From: Phocaeicola massiliensis B84634 = Timone 84634 = DSM 17679 = JCM 13223
GTDB taxonomy: Bacteria; Bacteroidota; Bacteroidia; Bacteroidales; Bacteroidaceae
Length of the DNA: 64,000 nucleotides
Direction: 5' to 3'
Assembly: GCF_000382445.1 (NCBI RefSeq)
Contig: NZ_KB905472.1
Location: 993,951 to 1,057,950, forward strand
Part shown: positions 37,361 through 45,737 of the stretch, in pieces
Position numbering within the stretch: position 1 is the first letter of the stretch
Layout: each line of letters starts with the position of its first letter
Notes under the pieces: model-generated
Database searches by the model: none
The model's input: the letters and a program-made list of their open reading frames with translations, nothing else
Told to the model about the DNA's origin: nothing
Program-made: the position numbers and the translations under genes

Positions 37361-37505
37361 AACACGTGAAATCTTTTCTTTCGGCGTAAAGGTAGTTTTT
37401 TTCTTTCTTTTTTGGATGGCTTTACGGCATTTTTTTGTATTTTTGGGCATTAATGAATAATTAAAATAGATAACGGGTAATTAAACCATTTAAATTCATA
37501 TACTT

Positions 37506-39023
37506 ATGTTAACACCGGAAGATAAAGATTTATTAGCGAAAAAAGGTATTTCAGAGCAACAGATAATTGAACAATTGGCTTGCTTTGAAAAAGGCTTCCC
37601 TTTCTTGAAACTGGACGCTGCCGCTTCTATCGATAAGGGAATTATGGCTCCTGCAGAGAGTGAAATGAAAGAATATCTGGAAGCATGGGATACATATAAA
37701 CAGGGTGAAAAAACAATTGTGAAGTTTGTACCGGCTTCCGGGGCAGCCAGTCGCATGTTTAAGAATTTGTTTGAATTCCTGGGTGCGGATTATGAGGCTC
37801 CCAAAACAGATTTTGAAAAGAAGTTTTTCGACCATATTCATGGTTTCGCTTTTTATAATGACTTGAATGCCGCTTGTTTGGACAATACCGGCAAGAATAT
37901 TGATGCATTGATTGCTGAAAAGAATTATAAGCCGGTGGTAGCAAACTTGTTGGAAGCTGTCGGACTGAACTATGGTGCTTTGCCGAAAGGTTTGTTGAAA
38001 TTTCATCGTTATGCCGATGGTGTACGTACTCCATTGGAAGAACATTTGGTGGAAGGAGCCCTGTATGCAGTCGGAAAGACCGGAAAAGTAAACGTGCATT
38101 TCACGGTTTCTACCGAGCATCGTGAACTGTTTAAACGGTTGGTGGATGAAAAGGTAGCAACTTATGCTCAAAAATACGGGGTGGAATTTAACGTTTCGTT
38201 CTCGGAGCAGAAACCGAGTACCGATACAATAGCAGCTGATATGGAGAACAAGCCGTTCCGTGATAACGGTAAGTTGCTGTTCCGTCCCGGTGGTCACGGT
38301 GCTTTGATTGAAAACTTGAACGACTTGGATGCGGATATTGTATTTATTAAGAATATTGATAATGTGGTGCCCGACCGCTTGAAGGACGAAACCGTTGCTT
38401 ACAAGAAATTGATTGCCGGGGTATTGGTGACTCTTCAAAAGCAAGCGTTTGAATATTTGGAATTGTTGGATGGCGGCAAATATAATCATGAACAATTGGA
38501 AGAAATCATTCGTTTCGTTCAGCAGAAGTTATGCTGTCGCAATAATGAGATTAAAGATTTGGAAGATGCGGAGCTGGTTATCTATTTGCGTAAGAAACTG
38601 AATAGACCAATGCGTGTTTGCGGTATGGTGAAGAATGTGGGAGAACCCGGTGGAGGTCCGTTCCTTGCATATAACCCCGACGGAACAGTATCTTTGCAGA
38701 TTTTGGAAAGTTCTCAGATTGATATGAATGATGCTGAAAAGAAAGCCATGTTTGAAAAGGGTACTCACTTTAATCCGGTAGATTTGGTTTGTGCCGTACG
38801 TGACTATAAAGGCCGTAAATTTGATTTGGTGAATTATGTAGATAAGGCAACCGGATTCATTTCGTATAAGTCGAAAAATGGCAAGGACTTGAAAGCATTG
38901 GAGCTTCCGGGACTTTGGAATGGTGCAATGAGTGATTGGAGTACTGTCTTTGTAGAGGTTCCTTTGGGTACTTTTAATCCGGTGAAGACGGTGAATGACT
39001 TATTGCGCGAACAACATCAATAA
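37506..39023 (+). CDS. DUF4301-domain protein
   Basis: 505-residue cytoplasmic protein without signal or membrane segments, in the DUF4301 family of Bacteroidetes. Features seen: FVPASGAASRMFKNLFEFLG near 80, FRPGGHGALIENLNDLDADI near 260, MRVCGMVKNVGEPGGGPFLA near 375. The Gly-rich loops and the conserved Arg/Lys look like a nucleotide-sugar or nucleotidyltransferase-like fold, but that is inference and no activity is established. It starts 55 bases upstream-divergent from the Rel gene. Confidence 0.85.
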   Translation: MLTPEDKDLLAKKGISEQQIIEQLACFEKGFPFLKLDAAASIDKGIMAPAESEMKEYLEAWDTYKQGEKTIVKFVPASGAASRMFKNLFEFLGADYEAPKTDFEKKFFDHIHGFAFYNDLNAACLDNTGKNIDALIAEKNYKPVVANLLEAVGLNYGALPKGLLKFHRYADGVRTPLEEHLVEGALYAVGKTGKVNVHFTVSTEHRELFKRLVDEKVATYAQKYGVEFNVSFSEQKPSTDTIAADMENKPFRDNGKLLFRPGGHGALIENLNDLDADIVFIKNIDNVVPDRLKDETVAYKKLIAGVLVTLQKQAFEYLELLDGGKYNHEQLEEIIRFVQQKLCCRNNEIKDLEDAELVIYLRKKLNRPMRVCGMVKNVGEPGGGPFLAYNPDGTVSLQILESSQIDMNDAEKKAMFEKGTHFNPVDLVCAVRDYKGRKFDLVNYVDKATGFISYKSKNGKDLKALELPGLWNGAMSDWSTVFVEVPLGTFNPVKTVNDLLREQHQ

Positions 39024-39074
39024 ACTGTTGATGAATCGGAGCAAGTTTCCGGTATAATGATGCCTGGTAGGTAA

Positions 39075-39225
39075 GGGAGCGTGTCAAAACTAAACCAACC
39101 TGCCAAATCGTTAACTGTAGGGGCAGGGTTTGCCTGTCCGAATACACAGAGCAGACTGTTTTCGGGCGAGCAAATCTCGCCCCTATTGGCAAATGATAGC
39201 ATTATCAACATTCTGGCACACTCCC
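39075..39225. repeat. Dispersed repeat family A, copy 2
   Basis: 151 bases with inverted ends GGGAGCGTGTCAAAA and GGCACACTCCC. The central module is the same orientation as copy 1 (GTAGGGGCAGGGTTTGCCTG, TTTTCGGGCGAGCAAATC, CGCCCCTA). It lies between the DUF4301 and PNGase F-like genes. No ORF. Confidence 0.8.
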
Positions 39226-39265
39226 TATTTGGAATGGATAATATTAATCAACCTGATACAGCTAT

Positions 39266-40525
39266 ATGAGAAGAAATAATCTACTGACTTTTATTGCGTC
39301 TCTTGCATTGGTTACCTCTTTTATTATGCCGGCTAATGCGGCTAAGCATAAGGAGTTGCCTGCCTTGGGAGACACCCAAATTCAAATCTTTGATAAAACG
39401 AACATCTGTTTCCGTCCGGATTCATTTGCCAATTACACTCCGGCAAGTGCAGATGGCGTTATCCGTTTGGTGAATGGGCGTATTATTCTTAAAAAGATAT
39501 CTTTGCCTGATTATAAGCGGAATGTACGTGTGAAACTTCGTCTTACTTTGGCTTCCAATGGCGATCGTTGGGATAAGTCCGGTTCTTGTTTTGCATTGCC
39601 CAAAGAGTCGTTTGTCAACTTGATGAGCATTGCGCAAGGAAAGGCAGCTTTTCCGCCGGTAGACAGTCTGAAATATGAAAATATGATTGGTATTGTTCCG
39701 GGTAAGGACTATGTGCCTACGTTAGAGCTGATGCGCTTTATGACTCCGTTTGGAGTAGGCTTTTATAGTAAAAAAGACAATGAGATAGGAGCCAAACGCA
39801 AGCCGGTTTATATTTCCGAATGGGCGGAGAATGTGGTTTGGGAACAAGACATTACCGACCTTTATCCTGCTTTGGAGAAGGAAGCCTATATCGGTATCTT
39901 TATTGATACATGGACAGCCGAAGGATATGTTGTCGGTCTGGATATCGAGGTAAAAGAGAGTAAGATAAGTTGCGATGCGTTACCCAAGCGCCATGTACAG
40001 CCTTTGATAAACACTGTTTATTATATCGGTCAGACTTATCCCGATATATTTGCCCGTAAAGATGTGGCAATGGATTTTGAACTGCCTCGTCATGCAAAGA
40101 ATGTCCGTTTGAAATATATTGTAACCGGTCATGGCGGTCATAGCGGTGGAGATGAATTTGTGAAGAAACGCAATATTGTTTCGGTAGATGGCGAGAATGT
40201 GCTCGATTTTATTCCATGGCGGGATGATTGTGCCTCTTTCCGTCGTTTCAATCCGGGGACAGGAGTGTGGCTGATTAAGCGGCTTTCCTCTTATATAGGT
40301 AAGAATGGTTATGAAGAAAAAGAAATAGAAGAACCGTTGGGCTCATCGGATTTATCGCGCTCCAACTGGTGCCCGGGTTCGGATGTAGTACCGGAAGAAG
40401 TGATGCTTGGCGATTTGAAAGCCGGCAAACATACTTTTAAGATTAGTATTCCTGAAGCTCAGGAAGTAGATGGGGATAAACTGAACCATTGGCTGATTTC
40501 GGCTTATTTGGTTTGGGATGAATAA
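39266..40525 (+). CDS. Exported PNGase F-like peptide:N-glycosidase
   Basis: 419 residues with a signal peptide (cleavage near ANAAK). It resembles peptide-N4-(N-acetyl-beta-glucosaminyl)asparagine amidase F, which cuts N-glycans from glycoproteins. Compared from memory with Flavobacterium PNGase F: RWDKSG (Asp103) corresponds to the catalytic Asp in [17 protein letters not shown] to [16 protein letters not shown] (Asp214) to TETWLAKG; GGDEF (Glu297) to the region of E206; WCPG at 368-371 to WCPG. The Glu-to-Asp change at 214 is notable. An N-terminal extension of about 75 residues precedes the first catalytic part. ogt follows after 28 bases. Confidence 0.82.
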   Translation: MRRNNLLTFIASLALVTSFIMPANAAKHKELPALGDTQIQIFDKTNICFRPDSFANYTPASADGVIRLVNGRIILKKISLPDYKRNVRVKLRLTLASNGDRWDKSGSCFALPKESFVNLMSIAQGKAAFPPVDSLKYENMIGIVPGKDYVPTLELMRFMTPFGVGFYSKKDNEIGAKRKPVYISEWAENVVWEQDITDLYPALEKEAYIGIFIDTWTAEGYVVGLDIEVKESKISCDALPKRHVQPLINTVYYIGQTYPDIFARKDVAMDFELPRHAKNVRLKYIVTGHGGHSGGDEFVKKRNIVSVDGENVLDFIPWRDDCASFRRFNPGTGVWLIKRLSSYIGKNGYEEKEIEEPLGSSDLSRSNWCPGSDVVPEEVMLGDLKAGKHTFKISIPEAQEVDGDKLNHWLISAYLVWDE

Positions 40526-40553
40526 TTTTGCATTTATATAAAGGTAAATCATT

Positions 40554-41015
40554 ATGAATTATTATCAGTATCAAACCGTATTGGGACTTCTCACCATTTG
40601 TGAGGAGAACGATGCTGTTATTGCCATCAATGTGGGACATTATTCCGAGAATAAAGGTGAGAAACGTGAGTCGGAATTGATTCGGAGGACGTATAAGCAA
40701 TTCGTTGAATACCTGGATGGCAAACGTAAAGTTTTTGATTTACCTTTGTCGCTTAAGGGGACTGATTTTCAAAAGCAGGTGTGGCAGGCTCTCCGTGATA
40801 TTCCTTATGGAGAGACACGCAGCTATAAACAGATTGCTGTAGCCATTGGCAACCCTAAAGCTGTGCGCGCCGTAGGTATGGCCAATAACAGAAATCCATT
40901 ATTGATAGTGGTTCCCTGTCATCGTGTGATAGGTACGGACGGAAAAATGGTAGGATATGCGGCCGGAATGGACAAAAAGGAATTTTTATTAAGGCTGGAA
41001 GGAAGTTTGTTATAA
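40554..41015 (+). CDS. ogt: Methylated-DNA--protein-cysteine methyltransferase
   Basis: Suicide repair enzyme that moves the methyl group of O6-methylguanine to its own cysteine. In 153 residues it holds the acceptor Cys122 in VVPCHRV, the RAVGMAN helix at 105-111 and the Tyr/Arg turn YGETRSYKQIA. No Ada-type N-terminal regulatory domain. It sits 15 bases before an AlkD-like gene, so the two make a small alkylation-repair unit, apparently read together with the PNGase F-like gene upstream. Confidence 0.94.
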   Translation: MNYYQYQTVLGLLTICEENDAVIAINVGHYSENKGEKRESELIRRTYKQFVEYLDGKRKVFDLPLSLKGTDFQKQVWQALRDIPYGETRSYKQIAVAIGNPKAVRAVGMANNRNPLLIVVPCHRVIGTDGKMVGYAAGMDKKEFLLRLEGSLL

Positions 41016-41030
41016 TCTGAATAAATCGTT

Positions 41031-41753
41031 ATGATGAATGAATATTGTATCAACGGGTTAACCATAAAAGAGAATTTGTTGCGATTGGCGGGAGAAGGTA
41101 ATAAAAAGTTTACCGAGTCCCTCCATCCGGGCATTGAAAATGTATTGGGTGTCCGTGTCCCGGCCCTTCGGCAATTGGCGGCTCAAATAGCCAAGGATGA
41201 TTGGCAGGCTTATCTGCAATCGGCCGATACTTTTTATATGGAAGAACGCATGCTTCAAGGCATGGTGATTGGATGCCTGAAAATAAAAGATGTGGAAGAA
41301 TATCTTTCATTGGTTTCTGGATTCGTACCCCTTATCAATAGCTGGTCTGTATGTGATACCTTTGACTTTGCGGGTAAGCAACGGTTTGTTGACAGGAATA
41401 AGGAGCGTGTATGGCAGTTTCTGGAAGGATGGATGCAGTCGGATAAAGAATATGAAATTCGTTTCGGGGTCGTTATGGCGATGGCGCATTACATTGATGC
41501 GGACTATATACAGAACGTATTGCAATGGATGAATCGTATCGACCACGAAGGGTATTATGTGAAGATGGCAGTGGCTTGGGCACTTTCTGTCTGTTATGTG
41601 AAATTTCCAAAAGAAACGATGCTGTTGCTGAAAGAAAATCGTTTGGATGACTTCACTTACAACAAAGCGCTCCAAAAAATAACCGAATCTTTTCGGGTAA
41701 GTCCGGAAGATAAAGATATCATCCGTGATATGAAGCGTAAAGTAGTGAAATGA
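41031..41753 (+). CDS. DNA alkylation repair protein (AlkD-like HEAT repeat)
   Basis: 240-residue all-helical protein of the AlkD/AlkC-like family, which excises bulky or positively charged alkylated bases. Landmarks: GVRVPALRQLAAQIAKDDW near 42, LINSWSVCDTFDFAGKQ near 103, and KMAVAWALSVCYVKFP near 183, where the Trp, Asp and Arg positions match AlkD-type HEAT repeats. It starts 15 bases after ogt. Two adjacent Met codons (41031, 41034) are equally usable. Confidence 0.9.
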   Translation: MMNEYCINGLTIKENLLRLAGEGNKKFTESLHPGIENVLGVRVPALRQLAAQIAKDDWQAYLQSADTFYMEERMLQGMVIGCLKIKDVEEYLSLVSGFVPLINSWSVCDTFDFAGKQRFVDRNKERVWQFLEGWMQSDKEYEIRFGVVMAMAHYIDADYIQNVLQWMNRIDHEGYYVKMAVAWALSVCYVKFPKETMLLLKENRLDDFTYNKALQKITESFRVSPEDKDIIRDMKRKVVK

Positions 41754-41758
41754 GGGAC

Positions 41759-42256
41759 TCAGATAGTGAGTCCCATTATATAATCATTCATATAATATCC
41801 GTTGCCGATAGCAAAATCTCCTTCGTCTACTTTCTTCATCCCCATGTATTCGTAAAATCGGAGCGCTTTATTATTACGGTTTACATTCAGGTGCATTTCG
41901 CACGGTGTGGGATGAATCTCCTTAATTGCTTTTACAGCCTGCTCGAACAATAACTTTCCCAAATGTTTGCCTTGAAAAGAAGGGAGTACATAAATCTTCT
42001 GCAGATGGAATAAATCTTCTCCTTCGGGTTGAATGGAAACGTAGCCGGCAGGTATGTCTCCTTTAAAGGCAATATAGTAAATATGACCTTCTTCTTCCAT
42101 CTGTTTATGTAGGTTTGTAATGGAATACATCCATTCCATCATGTAGTCAAGTTGGTCGGGGGAAAGAATGTCTGCGTAGGTAGCAGGAAATACTTCCTGT
42201 GCCATCTTGTGAATCAATGGAATATCTTCTGTAGTTGCTTTCCGTATCGTAAACAT
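41759..42256 (-). CDS. GNAT-family N-acetyltransferase
   Basis: 165-residue acyltransferase using acetyl-CoA. The CoA-binding stretch FQGKHLGKLLFEQAVK follows the QKIYVLPSFQGK strand, and NVNRNNKALRFYEYMGMKK is the usual C-terminal motif. The acceptor is unknown. It converges with the AlkD-like gene five bases away and is divergent from padR, with a TATATTTG box at 42289-42296. Confidence 0.9.
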   Translation of the reverse strand: MFTIRKATTEDIPLIHKMAQEVFPATYADILSPDQLDYMMEWMYSITNLHKQMEEEGHIYYIAFKGDIPAGYVSIQPEGEDLFHLQKIYVLPSFQGKHLGKLLFEQAVKAIKEIHPTPCEMHLNVNRNNKALRFYEYMGMKKVDEGDFAIGNGYYMNDYIMGLTI

Positions 42257-42288
42257 ACTCTTTGTACTTTTATAGGTTTAACGAGGAG

Positions 42289-42296
42289 CAAATATA
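42289..42296 (-). promoter_or_regulatory. TATATTTG promoter of the GNAT gene
   Basis: The minus strand reads TAnnTTTG 33 bases upstream of the ATG at 42256. Confidence 0.55.
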
Positions 42297-42367
42297 AGTC
42301 TTTCCTTCCTAATCTTGTTTCTTCCTTTTCCTTTTCTTTGATTTTTCAGTTAAAATACGCAAAATAA

Positions 42368-42425
42368 AAGTACTATGTAATACAAGGTACTTATATAATA
42401 CATATATTTGTGTCAAACAAAGTAC
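42368..42425 (+). promoter_or_regulatory. Candidate PadR operator around its own promoter
   Basis: An inverted repeat AAGTAC (42368-42373) / GTACTT (42387-42392) overlaps the -33 region, and a third AAGTAC half-site (42420-42425) lies just after the TATATTTG box (42403-42410) and 9 bases before the padR ATG. This is what an autoregulatory PadR site would look like. Inferred, not shown. Confidence 0.5.
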
Positions 42426-42433
42426 TATAGGAT

Positions 42434-42760
42434 ATGAATGTTGATAATGTAAAATCTCAGATGCGCAAAGGAATGCTTGAATATTGCATCTTATTGCTGT
42501 TGCACAAGGAGCCGCTCTATGCTTCGGATATTATTCTGAAATTGAAAGAAGCCCGGCTCATCGTGGTAGAGGGAACGCTTTATCCGTTGCTTACCCGGTT
42601 GAAAAACGATGAGCTGCTTTCTTACGAATGGGTGGAATCGACTCAGGGGCCTCCGCGTAAATATTATCGGCTTACGCCACAAGGGGAAACTTTTCTCAGC
42701 GGATTGGAAAATGCGTGGGATGAGCTTTCGGATACAGTAAACCATTTAAGAAACAATTAA
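42434..42760 (+). CDS. PadR-family transcriptional regulator
   Basis: 108-residue winged-helix repressor of the short PadR-s2 type: MLEYCILLLLHKEPLYASDI, the recognition helix VEGTLYPLLTRLKNDELL, and the wing with QGPPRKYYRLTPQG. A short C-terminal helix would dimerise. It starts 9 bases after a candidate operator half-site and is 12 bases upstream of the PspC-domain gene, so the pair is an envelope-stress-type regulator plus effector. Confidence 0.93.
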   Translation: MNVDNVKSQMRKGMLEYCILLLLHKEPLYASDIILKLKEARLIVVEGTLYPLLTRLKNDELLSYEWVESTQGPPRKYYRLTPQGETFLSGLENAWDELSDTVNHLRNN

Positions 42761-42772
42761 AAACAGGATACA

Positions 42773-43819
42773 ATGAAAAAGACTCTGACTGTAAATTTAG
42801 GTGGCACCGTTTATCATATAGATGAAGATGCATATAAATTGCTGGATACTTATTTAAGTAACTTGCGGATACATTTTTGCCGCGAAGAAGGAGCGGAAGA
42901 AATAGTGCATGATATGGAATTGCGTATCTCTGAACTGTTTACTGACCGTTTAAGAGATGGGAAACAGGTGATTACGATAGAAGATGTAGAGGAAATCATT
43001 GCTCAGATGGGTAAGCCCGAAGACTTGGGTGATGAGGCTGACGGTGGAGGGGAAACATCGAAGGATGGAAGCACTTATTCGCAGACAGCAAAAGGACCTC
43101 GCCGGTTGTTCCGTGATTCGGACAATAAAGTATTGGGAGGTGTGGCATCCGGTTTGGCTGCTTACTTTGGTTGGGATCCCACATGGGTACGAATAATCTT
43201 CTTGATATTGGGAATCTCTCTGAAAGGTTTTGTCATAGCATATATTATCGCCTGGATTGTCATTCCTTTGGCTCGAACCGTACCTGAAAAATTGGCAATG
43301 CGTGGAGCGAAAATCAATGTAGAGAATATAGGAAGGACGGTTACAGATAACTTTGAGAAAGTAAATGAATACGTTCATTCGGGCAAGCCTCACAGTGCGT
43401 TGCAGCGGATAGGTGAGGGAATTGTCGGTGTGGCAGGTGTATTAATCAAATTTATATTGATTGTTTTGGCTATCTGCTGCGCTCCTATAGTCTTTGTGAT
43501 ATTTGTGGTATGCTTCGCCATGTTAATGGTGGCAACCGGATTGATTGCTGCTACACCGGCTGTTCTTTACGAAGTGTTGCCGGCAGTGGATTGGAATGCT
43601 GCCGGAGCATCTCCTACAGTTACTATCGGCTTGGCTGTTTCCGGCATATTGGTTATTGGTATTCCTATCATCGGATTGATACATATCCTGATGCGTCATT
43701 TCGGTGGTTGGCAACCCATGTCTACTGTTACCCGGATTATCTTTATCGTGCTGTGGTTTATAGCTTTGTCTGCCGGCTTCGGTTTTTTCTTTCAAATACA
43801 CCATTTATTGGCTGTTTGA
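42773..43819 (+). CDS. PspC-domain membrane protein
   Basis: 348 residues. Residues 1-110 are soluble, beginning KKTLTVNLGGTVYHIDEDAY with a conserved adaptor pattern. The PspC domain is at about 115-165 (RLFRDSDNKVLGGVASGLAA, then a hydrophobic helix). Four or so more membrane helices follow (about 220-345). PspC domains act in phage-shock envelope responses; this architecture is widely paired with PadR regulators in Bacteroidetes. Downstream lies a promoter (43844) and family A copy 3. Confidence 0.9.
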   Translation: MKKTLTVNLGGTVYHIDEDAYKLLDTYLSNLRIHFCREEGAEEIVHDMELRISELFTDRLRDGKQVITIEDVEEIIAQMGKPEDLGDEADGGGETSKDGSTYSQTAKGPRRLFRDSDNKVLGGVASGLAAYFGWDPTWVRIIFLILGISLKGFVIAYIIAWIVIPLARTVPEKLAMRGAKINVENIGRTVTDNFEKVNEYVHSGKPHSALQRIGEGIVGVAGVLIKFILIVLAICCAPIVFVIFVVCFAMLMVATGLIAATPAVLYEVLPAVDWNAAGASPTVTIGLAVSGILVIGIPIIGLIHILMRHFGGWQPMSTVTRIIFIVLWFIALSAGFGFFFQIHHLLAV

Positions 43820-43843
43820 TATATCAGTAGTTTAAAAATACAT

Positions 43844-43851
43844 TATCTTTG
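43844..43851 (+). promoter_or_regulatory. TATCTTTG promoter upstream of purT
   Basis: TAnnTTTG match 207 bases upstream of purT. The repeat 43861-44010 lies between the two, and no nearer promoter box was found, so the repeat is probably in the purT leader. Confidence 0.5.
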
Positions 43852-43860
43852 CAAGCGGAA

Positions 43861-44010
43861 GGGGGTGTGTCAAAACGTGGATAATGCTGTCGTTTGATTC
43901 GTAGGGACGATGTCCGTTCGCCCGAAAACAGTTTGCTTTGTGTCTTCGGGCAGGCAAATCCTGCCCCTGCAGCTGACGATTGGACAGGCGGTTGGGTTCT
44001 GACACACTCC
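43861..44010. repeat. Dispersed repeat family A, copy 3 (inverted orientation)
   Basis: 150 bases with inverted ends GGGGGTGTGTCAAAAC and GTTCTGACACACTCC. The central module runs opposite to copies 1 and 2 (CGCCCGAAAACAGTTTGC, CTTCGGGCAGGCAAATCC, CTGCCCCTGCAGCTGACGAT). Located between the purT promoter and its start codon. Confidence 0.8.
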
Positions 44011-44058
44011 TCTCTGCTTGCTGTTTACGGGAAATTCAAAATAAAGAGATAGATAGTT

Positions 44059-45228
44059 ATGACAAAGAAGATTTTATTGCTGGGCTCCGGCGAACTGGGA
44101 AAAGAATTCGTCATTGCAGCGAAACGTAAAGGACAGTATGTAGTAGCTTGTGATTCGTATGCAGGGGCACCTGCGATGCAAGTAGCAGACGAGTTTGAAG
44201 TATTCAGTATGCTGGACAGTGATGCATTGGATGCAGTTGTGGCTAAGCATAAGCCTGATATTATTGTTCCTGAAATCGAGGCTATTCGTACTGAAAGGCT
44301 TTATCATTTGGAGAAGGAAGGCATTCAGGTAGTACCTAGTGCGAAAGCTGTGAATTATACCATGAATCGTAAGGCCATACGTGATTTGGCCGCTAAGGAA
44401 CTCGGATTAAAGACTGCCAAGTATTTTTATGCCAAGTCTTTGGAAGAATTGAAAGAGGCTGCCGAAGAAATAGGTTTTCCTTGTGTGGTCAAACCGTTGA
44501 TGTCTTCATCGGGTAAAGGACAGTCATTGGTGAAGAGTGCGGAAGAGCTGGAACAGGCATGGCACTATGGTTGTGAAGGTAGTCGTGGTGACATTAAGGA
44601 GCTGATTATCGAAGAATTTATTAAGTTTGACAGTGAAATCACTTTGTTGACTGTTACTCAGAAAAATGGTCCTACACTGTTCTGTCCTCCTATCGGTCAT
44701 GTGCAAAAGGGCGGTGATTATCGCGAAAGCTTCCAACCCGCTCATATTGCTCCTGAGCATCTGGAAGAAGCACAGCACATGGCTGCTAAAGTTACTGAAG
44801 CATTGACCGGTGCCGGAATATGGGGAGTTGAATTCTTTTTGAGTCATGACAATGGTGTATATTTCTCTGAATTATCTCCACGTCCGCATGATACCGGTAT
44901 GGTGACATTGGCAGGAACTCAAAATTTGAATGAATTTGAACTTCATTTACGCGCTGTATTGGGTTTGCCTATTCCTGAAATTACTCAGGAACGTATAGGT
45001 GCCAGTGCTGTTATTTTGTCACCGATTGCCAGCAAAGAGCAGCCGCGTTATCGTGGCGAAGAGGAAGTATGCAAGGAAACCAATACTTATTTGCGTATTT
45101 TCGGTAAACCTTATACAAAGGTTAACCGCCGCATGGGAGTTGTGGTATGCTATGCTCCGAATGGAAGTGACTTGGATGCACTTCGTGACAAGTGTAAAGC
45201 GATTGCTGCTAAAGTTGAAGTATATTAA
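44059..45228 (+). CDS. purT: Formate-dependent phosphoribosylglycinamide formyltransferase
   Basis: ATP-grasp enzyme that formylates glycinamide ribonucleotide with free formate in purine synthesis, so it does not need formyl-tetrahydrofolate. The 389 residues have the N-terminal Rossmann-like start ([16 protein letters not shown]), the ATP-grasp core ([48 protein letters not shown]) and normal length. Formate would come from pyruvate formate-lyase, encoded in this window at 54220. A strong terminator follows. Confidence 0.96.
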   Translation: MTKKILLLGSGELGKEFVIAAKRKGQYVVACDSYAGAPAMQVADEFEVFSMLDSDALDAVVAKHKPDIIVPEIEAIRTERLYHLEKEGIQVVPSAKAVNYTMNRKAIRDLAAKELGLKTAKYFYAKSLEELKEAAEEIGFPCVVKPLMSSSGKGQSLVKSAEELEQAWHYGCEGSRGDIKELIIEEFIKFDSEITLLTVTQKNGPTLFCPPIGHVQKGGDYRESFQPAHIAPEHLEEAQHMAAKVTEALTGAGIWGVEFFLSHDNGVYFSELSPRPHDTGMVTLAGTQNLNEFELHLRAVLGLPIPEITQERIGASAVILSPIASKEQPRYRGEEEVCKETNTYLRIFGKPYTKVNRRMGVVVCYAPNGSDLDALRDKCKAIAAKVEVY

Positions 45229-45251
45229 TTGATATCTTATTATATAGTGAA

Positions 45252-45287
45252 GAGTTGTTCCGGTTATGCCGGAGCAGCTCTTTTTTT
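45252..45287 (+). terminator. Intrinsic terminator of purT
   Basis: GAGTTGTTCCGG pairs with CCGGAGCAGCTC (two G-U or mismatch positions) and is followed by seven Ts, 24 bases after the stop. Confidence 0.88.
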
Positions 45288-45364
45288 GTTTTTGGAAGCA
45301 CTGGCAAGGAATATGTTAAATTCCCAAAAATAACAAGTGACGGCACAACACCTTTCATCGGATG

Positions 45365-45620
45365 TTGTCTCCTCCGGTTTTCAAACTCTGCATACGTTTT
45401 GAACTCCCTAAGTCGTTTCATTAGCCGGACTAAGCGTTTTCATCCTTTCGGTTATGCCTGTCTGTAAGGCGGATTACTACAGTCTACGGCAATGGACTAT
45501 ACAGTCTACGGTAACGGACTGTACAGTCCACCGTGGCAGACTGTACGGTCCACTGTCGGAGACTGTAATAATCTTCCGTTTAAAAGGACTAGGCTGACAG
45601 TAAGAAACGGCTTAGTCTTT
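45365..45620. repeat. Repeat family B, copy 1, with four 22-bp palindromic units
   Basis: About 255 bases shared with 63422-63678. Parts in order: a conserved left block (TTGTCTCCTCCGGTTT), an arm CTAAGTCGTTTC at 45408-45419, a block ending ATGCCTGTCTGT, four exact-length 22-base units at 45479-45566, AATAATCTTCCGTTTAAAAG, and the matching arm GAAACGGCTTAG at 45604-45615. Each unit begins A(C/T)(A/G)GTC and ends (A/G)C(C/T)(A/G)T or similar, so each is itself an imperfect palindrome. No convincing ORF. To its left, TTAAATTCCCAAAAATAAC... at 45316-45341 resembles a motif beside copy 2. Confidence 0.85.
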
Positions 45621-45698
45621 CCTCGTTTATGAGATGAGGCTGCTGTTCTCCGTATAAAATACCTAATAATGGGGATTGCAAGCTTTTGTTCTTTTCCG

Positions 45699-45706
45699 TA
45701 AATTTG
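45699..45706 (+). promoter_or_regulatory. TAAATTTG promoter of the RIC-regulator operon
   Basis: TAnnTTTG box 32 bases before the ATG at 45738, giving a leader of about 25 nt. Confidence 0.6.
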
Positions 45707-45737
45707 CAGCCGTTAAGAGAAACAAATACAGATAACT

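Noticed and set aside
37361..37450. N-terminal extension of the Rel protein beginning MPKNTKK
   Set aside because: The segment is A/T-driven Lys/Thr-rich sequence with no family match and a promoter-like TACCTTTA box lies within it; kept as a possibility but not preferred.
45209..45421. Minus-strand ORF starting MKRLREFKTY in repeat family B
   Set aside because: A matching start (MKRLRKLKN) exists in copy 2, but the two diverge after about ten residues, which argues against a conserved peptide.
45255..45467. ORF on the + strand inside repeat family B copy 1, sharing SRFISRTKRF with a frame in copy 2
   Set aside because: The similarity follows from the DNA repeat itself; the frames differ in length and end and have no ribosome-binding context, so the repeat is treated as non-coding.
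45479..45566. CRISPR array in the 22-bp repeats
   Set aside because: The units are directly adjacent with no spacers, each is palindromic, and no cas genes are present.
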